Of a DNA stretch of 64,000 bases, positions 9,013 to 15,676 are shown in pieces. The stretch is taken from contig NZ_CP121647.1 of NCBI RefSeq assembly GCF_029714305.1, forward strand, positions 2,934,501 to 2,998,500, given 5' to 3'. Below the pieces are notes generated by a model. That model did not search any database, was not told where the DNA came from, and saw only the letters and a list, made by a program, of their open reading frames with translations. Each line of letters starts with the position of its first letter. Position 1 is the first letter of the stretch. The DNA comes from Bradyrhizobium sp. CB3481 (GTDB lineage Bacteria > Pseudomonadota > Alphaproteobacteria > Rhizobiales > Xanthobacteraceae). Made by a program: the position numbers and the translations under genes.

Positions 9013-9642
9013 CTACTTCGTGCCGTAGGCGCGGTCGCCGGCATCGCCGAGGCCCGGCAGGATGAAGCCGTTGCGGTCCAGCCCTTCGTCGATCGCGGCA
9101 AGCCAGATCGGAACATCCGGGTGAATGCCGCGCATCCGCTCAACGCCTTCCGGCGCACCGATGAGACAGACCAGTCGAATGTCGTTGGCACCGCGCTCTT
9201 TCAGCCGGTCGACCGCGGCGACGGCGGCGTTCCCCGTTGCCAGCACCGGCGCGATCACGATCACCAGGCGCTCATGCAGATCGCTCGGCGCCTTGAAGAA
9301 ATACTCCACCGCCGTGAAGGTCTCCGGCTCGCGATAAAGGCCGATATGCGCAATGCGCGCGGTCGGCACCAAGTCGAGCATGCCTTCCGCAAACGTCACG
9401 CCGGCACGCAGCACCGGCGCGAACACCAGCTTCTTGCCCGCGATCTGCGGCGACTTCATCTGCGCGAGCGGCGTTTCGATTTCGATATCGGCCAGCGGCA
9501 GGTCGCGGGTGACCTCGTAGCAAAGCAGCATCCCGATCTCCTTGAGGAGTTCGCGGAACGACTTTGTTGAAATATCCTTCTTCCGCAGCAGTGTCAGCTT
9601 GTGCTGGACCAGCGGGTGATTAACGATTGTAACGCCTTCCAT
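9013..9642 (-). CDS. upp: Uracil phosphoribosyltransferase paralogue of the URC set
   Basis: 209 aa, the usual UPRTase length. The enzyme family makes UMP from uracil and PRPP. The fold is clear: N-terminal [16 protein letters not shown], the [10 protein letters not shown] segment, and the uracil-binding C-terminus ([27 protein letters not shown]). The PRPP loop reads [10 protein letters not shown], where classical UPRTases have DPMLATGGSA, so the first Asp is replaced. A GAGG site precedes ATG 9642. It is downstream of URC4- and URC1-like genes on the same strand, matching the UPRTase paralogue (URC6) known in the fungal URC uracil-degradation pathway. A separate housekeeping upp is expected elsewhere. 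Confidence 0.88.
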   Translation of the reverse strand: MEGVTIVNHPLVQHKLTLLRKKDISTKSFRELLKEIGMLLCYEVTRDLPLADIEIETPLAQMKSPQIAGKKLVFAPVLRAGVTFAEGMLDLVPTARIAHIGLYREPETFTAVEYFFKAPSDLHERLVIVIAPVLATGNAAVAAVDRLKERGANDIRLVCLIGAPEGVERMRGIHPDVPIWLAAIDEGLDRNGFILPGLGDAGDRAYGTK

Positions 9643-9660
9643 GTTGTGACCTCGGATCTA

Positions 9661-9762
9661 GAGCATGATCCGGAAAAGTGTGAAGCGGTTTTCCGAAAAG
9701 ATCATGCTCAAACAAAGACCTAAAGCGCGATGACGATTCATCCAAATCTCATCGCGCTTTAG
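9661..9762. repeat. Dispersed palindromic intergenic repeat pair
   Basis: Two adjacent inverted repeats: GAGCATGATC ... GATCATGCTC (9661-9710) and CTAAAGCGCGATGA ... TCATCGCGCTTTAG (9720-9762). I recognise this sequence style as a common intergenic palindrome of Rhizobiales genomes. It supplies the stop codon region of the URC4-like gene and may fold as a terminator between URC4 and upp. Confidence 0.75.
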
Positions 9763-11003
9763 AAAACCGTGCCGTCGCTGACGACCTTCACCGGGGGCGA
9801 CGCGTCGGCGCGGCGTTCGCGCGCCAGCCGCCGGCCCGCAGCCCAGGTGCCGCCCTCGAGGATCTTCGCTAGCGGCATCGACGTCGCATCTTGCCCAAGC
9901 CGGTGCCGGACACCATCGGCGAGGCGGTCGAGCAGCGCCACCGTCAGCGCGCGCCATTCCACGACAAGCGGTGAGGCGACCTCATGCTCTTGCTGCGCCG
10001 CTTCGGCGTCGCGAAACACGAGCACGCCGCTATCGACGAACAGCCCGCCATTGCGATATTCGGCAAGGCCGGTGAGGCCGTCGATATCGGTCACGTCGAT
10101 GCCGAACGTCTGCAACGGCTCGATAAGAGAGTACGCCAGCCATTGCGAGAGTTTGTGCAGCGGCACCAGGCCGCTGGTTGCGTCGGCCGTCGTCAATGCC
10201 GGATGCCGCCAGCAATCGCCGAGCGCGATCCCGCCCAGCGTCAGCCGGGATGGCCAGATCGGCCCGAGTTGCTGCAGCAGTTCCGTCAGGATCGTGGGGG
10301 CGGGCAGCTTTCCATTTTCTGCCAGCGTCGCCAGCCGGTCGAACAGGCCGCCGGGCCGCGGCGTGTCGTGGCTGGCGAAGATGTCCGGTTTCGAGGCGAC
10401 CAGCCGGCCGAGGCGACGCAACAGGTCGGCGCGGCCGTCCGTCCCGATCAAGGGATTGACCTCCGAGACCTGCATGCCGCGCTCGAGGTCGGCAACGCCG
10501 AGATTGCTGAGCGTGTCGGCATCGACACGCAAGGGCTCGCGGGGGCCGGCCGAAAATGCGCCGCCGGTGAACATGGCAAGACTGGCCAGCCCCAGACCTT
10601 CCGATCGGCCGATGGCCGATCCGGTTTTGGGATCGCGGTAGCGCCAGGATGGGCCAGCACCGGCATCGAGGAAAACGCTGACGATAGCCAGGTCGAATTC
10701 GGCCCGCGCTCGCGCCGCGCGATCGAACCAATCGGTCCGGTCCGCAACATCAGCCCATCGGTTGTCACCGTTCGCGACGAAGTGCCGCCAGCGCGAATGA
10801 AACGGCACATCGAACGAAGGATAGGCTTGGCGCGTTGTTTCCAGCACCAGATCAATGGCGCTGTCGAGCCGATCGAGATCAATACGGAAGTTCGGAAGCC
10901 GGTCGTCCAGACCGATCGCGAGCATGCGATGCGCGCGCTCGCGCACCGCCTTCGCGCTCAACAACGTCAAAGCGGCTGACGCCTCCGGGTTGGCAAGGGA
11001 CAA
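9759..11003 (-). CDS. URC4: URC4/URG3-like protein (DUF1688), uracil catabolism
   Basis: About 414 aa. Segments such as SRWRHFVANGDNRW, LGVADLERGMQVSEVNPLIGTDGRADLLRRLG and IWPSRLTLGGIALGDCWRHP belong to the DUF1688/URC4 family, required for uracil use as nitrogen source in the yeast URC pathway; the chemistry is unsettled. No ATG exists near the N-terminus: I chose TTG 11003, preceded by GAGAGAGG, but TTG 11021, overlapping the URC1 stop, is possible. The 3' end runs into a palindromic repeat that contains the stop codon. Its position next to URC1- and UPRTase-like genes supports the assignment. Confidence 0.85.
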   Translation of the reverse strand: MSLANPEASAALTLLSAKAVRERAHRMLAIGLDDRLPNFRIDLDRLDSAIDLVLETTRQAYPSFDVPFHSRWRHFVANGDNRWADVADRTDWFDRAARARAEFDLAIVSVFLDAGAGPSWRYRDPKTGSAIGRSEGLGLASLAMFTGGAFSAGPREPLRVDADTLSNLGVADLERGMQVSEVNPLIGTDGRADLLRRLGRLVASKPDIFASHDTPRPGGLFDRLATLAENGKLPAPTILTELLQQLGPIWPSRLTLGGIALGDCWRHPALTTADATSGLVPLHKLSQWLAYSLIEPLQTFGIDVTDIDGLTGLAEYRNGGLFVDSGVLVFRDAEAAQQEHEVASPLVVEWRALTVALLDRLADGVRHRLGQDATSMPLAKILEGGTWAAGRRLARERRADASPPVKVVSDGTVF

Positions 11004-11017
11004 GGCCGCCGCCTCTC

Positions 11018-12268
11018 TCAATAGTTTTCGAGCGGACGACCGAGCGGGTTGTCCGGATCCTGCTGCGGCTCGGGCGTGTAGTATCCCGCGGCTTTCTTTG
11101 CCGCGATTTCCACGTGCGCGTCGGCCGGAATCATATCGTCGGGAATGGGCACACGCTCGACGATTTCGATGCCCTGACCGGTCAGCGCGTCGTACTTCAT
11201 GTCGCTCATGGAGACGAAACGGTCGATCCGCTTCAACCCGAGCCAGTGCACCACATCCGGCATCAGCTGCTGGAAGCGGGCATCCTGCACGCCGGCGACG
11301 CATTCGGTGCGCTCGAAATACTGGGCCGCTGCGTCGCCGCCTTCCTGGCGCTTGCGGGCGTTGTAGACCAGAAACTTCGTGACTTCGCCGAGCGCGCGGC
11401 CTTCCTTGCGATTATAGATGATGATGCCAAGCCCGCCGCCTTGGCCGGCGCGTGCGCATTCCTCGATGCCGTGAATCAAATAGGGGCGGCAGGTGCAGAT
11501 GTCGGAGCCAAACACGTCGGAGCCGTTGCATTCGTCGTGCACGCGGCAGGTTATCCTGGTCGTGTGGTCGGGCAGCTTGCTGACGTCGCCGAACAGATAG
11601 GCCGTCGTGCCGCCGATCGGCGGCAGGAAGACCTGCAGGTCGGGCCGTGTCACCAGTTCGGGAAACATGCCTGCGGTCTGCTCGAACAATTGCCGGCGCA
11701 GATTGTTCTCGGTGGTGGCGAAGCGTGCCGCGAGGCCAGGCAGATGCCAGACCGGGTCGATCGCAATCTTGACGACGGAAACGCTGCCGTTCTTGTGCAC
11801 GACGTCGCCATCCTGCTTGAGCCGTCCGGCTTCGACCGCGGCCTGTAGCTCGGGCAGATCGAGACGGGCACGCGTGATGGCAATGCTTGGACGGATGTCG
11901 ACGCCCTCGGCGATCTCGCTGGCGAAGGTTTCGGCGGCAAGATGTCCCCATGGATCGAGCGAGACGATCCGCTGCGGCTCGGCCCATTGCGGAAACGGTC
12001 CGATCGGCTCGGCAGGGTGGGTGTTGGTCAGATCCGGCCGCTTGAGGGGATCGAGCGCGCCGGATGATACAGCGAGCGCGCGGTAGACCGAGTAGGACCC
12101 GCCATGCGTGCCGATCACGTTACGGTCCGCCGGGCGTGACACCGTGCCAATGATGGGCCCGCGCTCGCGGGCGCTGGCCGCGCCCCAGGTGATCGGGAAT
12201 TTGAGTTTCGCACCCGGTGCCGGGTGCGACGTAATGCGAATATGATCAATCCGATTGGAACGAGTCAT
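11018..12268 (-). CDS. URC1: URC1-type GTP cyclohydrolase II-like enzyme
   Basis: 416 aa from ATG 12268 (TTGGGGT upstream). The C-terminal half is RibA-like: the zinc Cys cluster (CRVHDECNGSDVFGSDICTC) and the catalytic stretch YNRKEGRALGEVTKF, equivalent to RQEGRGIGL of RibA. The N-terminal 150-residue extension is typical of URC1 rather than riboflavin RibA, which is about 200 aa. In yeast, URC1 is needed for uracil degradation and is thought to act on the ribosylated pyrimidine ring. It is first in the URC1-URC4-upp run; the stop lies 14 bases before the chosen URC4 start. Confidence 0.87.
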   Translation of the reverse strand: MTRSNRIDHIRITSHPAPGAKLKFPITWGAASARERGPIIGTVSRPADRNVIGTHGGSYSVYRALAVSSGALDPLKRPDLTNTHPAEPIGPFPQWAEPQRIVSLDPWGHLAAETFASEIAEGVDIRPSIAITRARLDLPELQAAVEAGRLKQDGDVVHKNGSVSVVKIAIDPVWHLPGLAARFATTENNLRRQLFEQTAGMFPELVTRPDLQVFLPPIGGTTAYLFGDVSKLPDHTTRITCRVHDECNGSDVFGSDICTCRPYLIHGIEECARAGQGGGLGIIIYNRKEGRALGEVTKFLVYNARKRQEGGDAAAQYFERTECVAGVQDARFQQLMPDVVHWLGLKRIDRFVSMSDMKYDALTGQGIEIVERVPIPDDMIPADAHVEIAAKKAAGYYTPEPQQDPDNPLGRPLENY

Positions 12269-12292
12269 CGCCACGAACCCCAAAACGGCGAC

Positions 12293-12314
12293 GGCCCGCC
12301 TGAACAGACGGGCC
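12293..12314 (-). promoter_or_regulatory. Leader hairpin upstream of the URC1 gene
   Basis: On the minus strand GGCCCGTCT / AGGCGGGCC forms a 9-bp stem (one G-U) with loop GTTC, 24 bases upstream of the URC1 start. A short T tract (CCGTTTTG) follows. It could be an attenuator or a stabilising leader hairpin. The pairing is perfect only in the minus-strand RNA. Confidence 0.4.
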
Positions 12315-13064
12315 TGGTCACCAATATTGAAATCTCAGCAGCGGTTGCGGCTGAGACAGTAGTATAATCAGATACCGGCTGAACACAACGGCGATTTCGG
12401 CCACCCGCCGGCTACCTGCTGTTAACCTTTTGCAATGCGGGGACGGCGCTGCCGGCGCTTGCGCGCCCGGCGCACGAGAGGCCCAAATCGTCTTATCCCG
12501 CTGACCGAAGTGAACACAGCAGCAGGGAACGCGTCGCGTAAGTCAGGTCCGCATCTTGGCTCAATTCGACCGAGCGTGCCGAAAATACTCTACGTGAGAC
12601 GTTCGGCAACTGGCTCGCTGATGAGGTCAGAACGAAGATCGCCGAAAAACATCACGCGCGATCTTGGCGCGAGCCACGCGGCCAATAGCTGCATTGTCGC
12701 AACGCATTAGCTGCGAAAAATTTTCCGTTAACGCTGCCTTTGACGCGGCGCACGCTGCAAATAGTTGCGCGATGGCACTTGACGAATTCGCAAAATCCTG
12801 TGCATACCGCTGCCCCACAAAACGCCGTCGATCTCGCCGGCGCTGTTCAAGGACCGAAACCGTGTTGCGATTGCGCTCACATATCGTCGCGAAAGCCGCC
12901 GCCGCGCTGCCGTTTAATCGGCCGTGCGATTGGTCGTGCATGTCCGCGACGGAACAAGGTCCGAGCTATCTGACCAAGCCCGATTATCTCGGGACCGGCA
13001 GGATAGCAGGCAGAACTTAACAGGCAGCGGGAATCCACCCTCTGCCAAACAGGCGGAGGGCAAC
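12315..13064. other. Long intergenic region without a supported gene
   Basis: About 750 bases between the URC1 leader and the small gene at 13065. Open frames occur on both strands (for example 12664-13020 plus and 12627-12941 minus), but none has a ribosome-binding site, a recognisable protein or better codon use than its shadow. I see nothing else convincing. Confidence 0.4.
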
Positions 13065-13265
13065 ATGGCCCGCAACGGCACCACCAAGAACGGACTCGAG
13101 AAGCGTACCCGCGAGAAGAATTTCTCCTCGCCGGTCATGCTCGCCTTCGTGCGCACCGTCGTGGCGCGCCGCGGCATTTCCGAGACCGAAGCCCGCCAGA
13201 TTTACCTCGACTACATCAACCGGCCTCGGCCGGCATGTCACCGGGGCTGCCGCGAGATGACGTGA
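13065..13265 (+). CDS. Small basic protein, unknown
   Basis: 66 aa from ATG 13065, with GGCGGAGGG 4 bases upstream. It is rich in Arg/Lys (NGLEKRTREKNFSSPVMLAFVRTVVARRGISETEARQ) and has a plausible helix-turn-helix-like middle, but no family is recognised. It sits 150 bases before the first tRNA gene of the array. Confidence 0.55.
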   Translation: MARNGTTKNGLEKRTREKNFSSPVMLAFVRTVVARRGISETEARQIYLDYINRPRPACHRGCREMT

Positions 13266-13417
13266 AGTGATTTCGAATACAGGACGATCGCCCCTGCAAG
13301 GACATAAGGCGATCCGCTGACCGGTACCGGTCTCCTTCAGTGGAGCGGCAAACGGTGGTTTCAGGCAGCGATCGCTTTTTTTTGGCCGGGCTTTCCCCGG
13401 CCGTTTGTAGATTTCAC

Positions 13418-13492
13418 GCCGGCGTAGCACAGCGGAAGTGCGGCGCTTTCGTAAAGCGAAGGTCGGGAGTTCGATCCTCTCCGCCGGCACCA
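13418..13492 (+). tRNA. tRNA-Thr(CGT)
   Basis: 75 nt with encoded CCA. Acceptor GCCGGCG/CGCCGGC pairs fully; anticodon loop TTCGTAA; T-loop TTCGATC; A73. The anticodon stem keeps a 27-43 mismatch that I also recall from other bacterial tRNA-Thr(CGT). It stands 206 bases before the dense array, so it may be an old host gene beside which the array lies. Confidence 0.93.
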
Positions 13493-13582
13493 TCGCCCCC
13501 TAGCTTGAGGCGCTCTCCCCAAAAATATCGAAAACAACCCCATGCAAAGTAGCAGGTCACCGCCGGCATTCGCCAAAGCAAC

Positions 13583-13612
13583 TTGACACGTCGGGCAAAT
13601 CAGGGGCATTTT
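13583..13612 (+). promoter_or_regulatory. Candidate promoter for the first tRNA block
   Basis: TTGACA at 13583-13588 with a weak -10-like GCATTT/CATTTT 17-18 bases downstream, about 90 bases before tRNA-Leu(TAG). The -35 is a perfect match and the -10 is poor. Confidence 0.35.
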
Positions 13613-13698
13613 TCGATTATTCCGAAATCGTGTGCGCTCCCGTCGCCTCGCAACGGCAGGCGCTTCCGTCGCGCTTGCCGACGAAAAATCCTCATTTC

Positions 13699-13775
13699 GC
13701 TCCACTAGCCCAACCGGTAGAGGCGACGGACTTAGAATCCGTGCGTTGGCGGTTCGAATCCGTCGTGGAGCACCA
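13699..13775 (+). tRNA. tRNA-Leu(TAG) with a short variable loop
   Basis: 77 nt. Acceptor GCTCCAC/GTGGAGC and anticodon stem ACGGA/TCCGT are perfect; loop CTTAGAA gives anticodon TAG (Leu); T-loop TTCGAAT. The variable loop is only 5 nt (GCGTT), whereas bacterial tRNA-Leu is class II with a long arm. A73 agrees with Leu. Charging by LeuRS is therefore uncertain. Confidence 0.85.
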
Positions 13776-13798
13776 GCATTGCAATTCAATGCCTTAAT

Positions 13799-13873
13799 GC
13801 GCGCTTAGCTCAGCGGGAGAGCGCCTGCTTCACATGCAGGATGTCGGCCGTTCGATCCGGCCAGCGTGCACCA
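13799..13873 (+). tRNA. tRNA-Val(CAC)
   Basis: 75 nt. Acceptor GCGCGCT/AGCGTGC with one G-U; anticodon stem CCTGC/GCAGG, loop TTCACAT; T-stem GGCCG/CGGCC; A73. A fully canonical class I tRNA. Confidence 0.92.
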
Positions 13874-13877
13874 ATTC

Positions 13878-13954
13878 GCGTCCGTAGCTCATTTGAGGAG
13901 AGCGCCGCTGTGACATGGCGGAGGTGGCAGGGGCAGAGCCTGCCGGACGCACCA
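13878..13954 (+). tRNA. tRNA-Val(GAC) with a non-canonical T-loop
   Basis: 77 nt. Acceptor GCGTCCG/CGGACGC, D-stem GCTC/GAGC, anticodon stem CCGCT/GGCGG and T-stem GCAGG/CCTGC all pair. The anticodon loop GTGACAT gives GAC. The T-loop is GGCAGAG instead of TTCRANN: T54, T55 and A58 are lost, while C56 is kept. The same pattern recurs in tRNA-Cys of this array. Confidence 0.8.
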
Positions 13955-13960
13955 TCAATT

Positions 13961-14034
13961 CCTCTCGTAGCTCAGTGGCAGAGCAATCGCTTGATAAGCG
14001 ATCGACGGATGTTCGATTCATCACGGGAGGACCA
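13961..14034 (+). tRNA. tRNA-Ile(GAT)
   Basis: 74 nt. Acceptor CCTCTCG/CGGGAGG (one T-G), D-stem GCTC/GAGC, anticodon stem ATCGC/GCGAT, loop TTGATAA. The T-loop is TTCGATT on a 4-bp stem with a 49-65 mismatch. A73. C1-G72 is unusual for tRNA-Ile. Confidence 0.88.
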
Positions 14035-14052
14035 ACAGCATGGGAGGTCATC

Positions 14053-14211
14053 ATGAGCGAGAACTTAGCCGCCGGCGTTCACCGTCTCTCCGCCGAGAGC
14101 CAGGCCGCGCTTGCGCGGCCAAAGGCGAGGGGCGAGGCCATCATGGCGCGCCACATCAAACCGGGGCGGCTGGCCGCCGCACCCATCAAGCCGATGGATC
14201 CGGAGCGTTAA
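14053..14211 (+). CDS. Small basic peptide encoded between tRNA genes
   Basis: 52 aa from ATG 14053, preceded by GGGAGGT. It is Ala- and Arg-rich (for example ALARPKARGEAIMARHIKPG) with no recognised family. It starts 18 bases after tRNA-Ile, and its last codons (DPER and stop) overlap the acceptor start of the following tRNA-Asn. It could be a true small protein or a chance open frame; the good ribosome-binding site favours the first. Confidence 0.45.
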   Translation: MSENLAAGVHRLSAESQAALARPKARGEAIMARHIKPGRLAAAPIKPMDPER

Positions 14212-14278
14212 ACCTGAATGGAGATGGAGCGGATTGTTAACCCGTGCGCACGTGGTTCGAAACCACCCGGATCCTCCA
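14196..14278 (+). tRNA. tRNA-Asn(GTT)-like, enlarged D region
   Basis: 83 nt. Acceptor GGATCCG/CGGATCC pairs fully, then T73 and CCA. Loop TTGTTAA gives GTT; the anticodon stem GCGGA/CCCGT has a 31-39 mismatch; T-loop TTCGAAA with a 49-65 mismatch. The D region is about 7 nt too long and I cannot fold a normal D-arm. The 5' end overlaps the small peptide gene. Probably degenerate. Confidence 0.65.
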
Positions 14279-14282
14279 CAGC

Positions 14283-14366
14283 GGACCTGTGCCCCCAGCG
14301 GCCAAGGGAGCGGATTCTTAATCCGTCGCGAAAGCATCGTCGGTTCGAGTCCGACCAGGTCCTCCA
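14283..14366 (+). tRNA. tRNA-Lys(CTT) with a long variable arm
   Basis: 84 nt. Acceptor GGACCTG/CAGGTCC, anticodon stem GCGGA/TCCGT, loop TTCTTAA (CTT), T-stem GTCGG/CCGAC with TTCGAGT. The variable region has 12 nt containing GC-GAAA-GC, as in class II tRNAs, although tRNA-Lys is class I. T73 instead of A73. Confidence 0.8.
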
Positions 14367-14375
14367 AACCACAGC

Positions 14376-14458
14376 GCGCTCGTGGCGAAACTGGTAGACG
14401 CGCCGTCTTGAGAGGGCGGTGGGAGACCATGCCGGTTCGATCCCGGCCGAGCGCACCA
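14376..14458 (+). tRNA. tRNA-Leu(GAG)
   Basis: 83 nt, class II. Acceptor GCGCTCG/CGAGCGC, anticodon stem CCGTC/GGCGG, loop TTGAGAG (GAG), 11-nt variable arm, T-stem GCCGG/CCGGC with TTCGATC, A73. The D-loop has the usual Leu CTGGTAGAC form. Canonical. Confidence 0.92.
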
Positions 14459-14461
14459 ATT

Positions 14462-14536
14462 GCCCATGTTCCCATCTGGCGAAGGGACCGGATTGTCGAT
14501 CCGGGAAGGCGAGTTCGATCCTCGTCATGGGCGCCA
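14462..14536 (+). tRNA. tRNA-Asp(GTC)
   Basis: 75 nt. Acceptor GCCCATG/CATGGGC, anticodon stem CCGGA/TCCGG, loop TTGTCGA (GTC), T-stem GCGAG/CTCGT with TTCGATC, G73 as expected for Asp. Confidence 0.9.
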
Positions 14537-14542
14537 ATTCCA

Positions 14543-14567
14543 GGATGTAGCTTAGTCCAACTGCGAC
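14543..14567 (+). pseudogene. 5' fragment of a tRNA gene
   Basis: GGATGTAGCTTAGTCCAAC looks like an acceptor strand, TA at 8-9 and a D-arm start. No anticodon arm follows; instead a 136-base palindromic repeat begins 15 bases on. It is probably a tRNA broken by insertion of that repeat. Confidence 0.5.
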
Positions 14568-14581
14568 CACGAAGAAGGTAC

Positions 14582-14718
14582 GCTCCCTCTCCCGCTTGCG
14601 CGGGAGGGTTGGGGTGGGGGTATCTCCACGAGCGACACTGCCCGAGTGGAGAGAGCCCCCACCCGGATCGCATCTTCCGATGCGATCCGACCTCCCCCGC
14701 AAGCGGGAGAGGTGAAGC
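14582..14718. repeat. REP-type palindromic repeat inside the tRNA array
   Basis: Inverted ends (CTCTCCCGCTTGCG ... CGCAAGCGGGAGAG) enclose further palindromes (GGATCGCATC / GATGCGATCC). It is of the kind scattered between Bradyrhizobium genes and lies between a 5' tRNA fragment and a tRNA lacking its 5' acceptor strand. Confidence 0.8.
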
Positions 14719-14747
14719 ACCGTGCGCGGCCAAACCGATCTAATCAA

Positions 14748-14822
14748 AATCATCACGCTCAACGGTAGAGCCGGCTGCTCATAGCGGTCCCAATATCGGT
14801 TCAAGTCCGGTGGCGCCCACCA
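14748..14822 (+). tRNA. tRNA-Met/Ile2(CAT)-like, 5' acceptor strand not matching
   Basis: The D-arm (GCTC/GAGC), anticodon arm (loop CTCATAG, anticodon CAT), variable loop and T-arm (TTCAAGT) fold normally, and the 3' strand GGCGCCC-ACCA is present. No complementary 5' strand lies at the right distance; the 5' side abuts the palindromic repeat. Probably a damaged copy. Confidence 0.65.
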
Positions 14823-14844
14823 CCGCCAAAGAGAGGAGAGGGCA

Positions 14845-15381
14845 ATGTTTACAGCAAACCCGGTTCTTGTCCTCAACGCCGACTTCCAGCCGCTCAGCTA
14901 CTTCCCCTTGTCGCTGTTTGGCTGGGAGGACGCCGTCAAGGCGGTCGTGAAGGGATCGCATGTCGTCGTCGCGGAATACGACGAAGTGGTCCGCAGCCCC
15001 TCGACGGTGATGCGGCTGCCGTCGGTCATCGCGCTGCGCGAGTATGTGCGGCCACCGGTTCGCGTCGCCTTCACGCGGTTCAACGTCTTTCTCCGCGATC
15101 GCTTCCGCTGCCAGTATTGCGGCGACCAGCATCTGCGCGGCGAACTGACGTTCGACCACGTCGTGCCGCGGGCCGACGGCGGCCAGACCTCCTGGACCAA
15201 CATCGTGGCGGCCTGCAGCCCCTGCAACACGCGCAAGGACCGCCTCCACCTCAAGCCGCTGCGCAGGCCGTTCGAGCCGACGCAGCACGACCTGATGGCG
15301 GCGCAGCGTCTGTTTCCGCCGAACTTTCTGCACGAGACCTGGCGCGACTATCTGTACTGGGATGTCGAGCTCGAGGAGTAA
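14845..15381 (+). CDS. HNH endonuclease inside the tRNA array
   Basis: 178 aa from ATG 14845 (GAGAGGAGAGGGCA upstream). The C-terminal HNH domain shows CQYC (Cys89, Cys92), FDHVVPRADGG (Asp104-His105), WTNIVAACSPCN (Asn119, Cys124, Cys127, Asn128), that is, the HNH nuclease core with a structural zinc site. The N-terminus (NPVLVLNADFQPLSYFPLSLFGWEDAVKAV) is typical of a stand-alone HNH family common in alphaproteobacteria. It begins 23 bases after a tRNA and ends 38 bases before the next. It may be a cargo gene or a mobility nuclease of the array; the family alone does not decide. Confidence 0.9.
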   Translation: MFTANPVLVLNADFQPLSYFPLSLFGWEDAVKAVVKGSHVVVAEYDEVVRSPSTVMRLPSVIALREYVRPPVRVAFTRFNVFLRDRFRCQYCGDQHLRGELTFDHVVPRADGGQTSWTNIVAACSPCNTRKDRLHLKPLRRPFEPTQHDLMAAQRLFPPNFLHETWRDYLYWDVELEE

Positions 15382-15418
15382 CGGCGCCTGCGGCGAGTTG
15401 CCGCCGCCGGCGTAGCAT

Positions 15419-15494
15419 CACCACGTAGCTCAACTGGATGAGTACGACCCTCCGAAGGTCGAGGATGCAGGTTCGAGTCCTGTCGTGGTGGCCA
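15419..15494 (+). tRNA. tRNA-Arg(CCG)
   Basis: 76 nt. Acceptor CACCACG/CGTGGTG, D-stem GCTC/GAGT, anticodon stem CGACC/GGTCG, loop CTCCGAA (CCG), T-stem GCAGG/CCTGT with TTCGAGT, G73. Canonical class I. Confidence 0.92.
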
Positions 15495-15498
15495 ATCC

Positions 15499-15584
15499 GG
15501 ACAGTGAACCGGCGCGCCGCCGGCCTCGATTGGAAGTCGAGTGGGCCCTTCGGCGCTGGGGATCAGGGCCTCCGCTGTCCGCCA
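15499..15584 (+). tRNA. tRNA-Ser(GGA) with hairpin-type D-arm and odd T-loop
   Basis: 86 nt. Acceptor GGACAGT/GCTGTCC, anticodon stem CTCGA/TCGAG, loop TTGGAAG (GGA), G73 and a long variable region, as for Ser. The D-arm is replaced by a perfect 6-bp hairpin (CCGGCG-CGC-CGCCGG) without the GG of the D-loop, as in tRNA-Sec. The T-loop is ATCAGGG (T54 and A58 lost) on a 4-bp stem. This recalls reported bacterial tRNAs with non-canonical cloverleaves. Confidence 0.75.
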
Positions 15585-15588
15585 CCTT

Positions 15589-15676
15589 GGAGAGTCAACC
15601 GGACAGGCGCGCCGGCACGGCTTCGAACACCGATGGCACCGCAAGGTGTGAGGCTCAGGTCCTCGGCTCTCCGCCA
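15589..15676 (+). tRNA. tRNA-Ser(CGA)-like with odd T-loop
   Basis: 88 nt. Acceptor GGAGAGT/GCTCTCC, D-arm CCGG/CCGG, variable arm CACC-GCAA-GGTG, T-stem TGAGG/CCTCG, G73. Loop TTCGAAC gives CGA (Ser), but pairs 27-43 and 31-39 are broken. The T-loop CTCAGGT matches the neighbouring Ser tRNA (NTCAGGN) rather than the consensus. Confidence 0.7.

Noticed and set aside
12664..13020. Possible gene in the long intergenic region
   Set aside because: Overlapping frames on both strands are equally open, and there is no ribosome-binding site or recognisable protein.
13384..13402. GGCCGGG/CCCGGCC hairpin as a terminator before the first tRNA
   Set aside because: The T run lies upstream of the stem on the plus strand and gives A's on the minus strand, so it does not make an intrinsic terminator in either direction.
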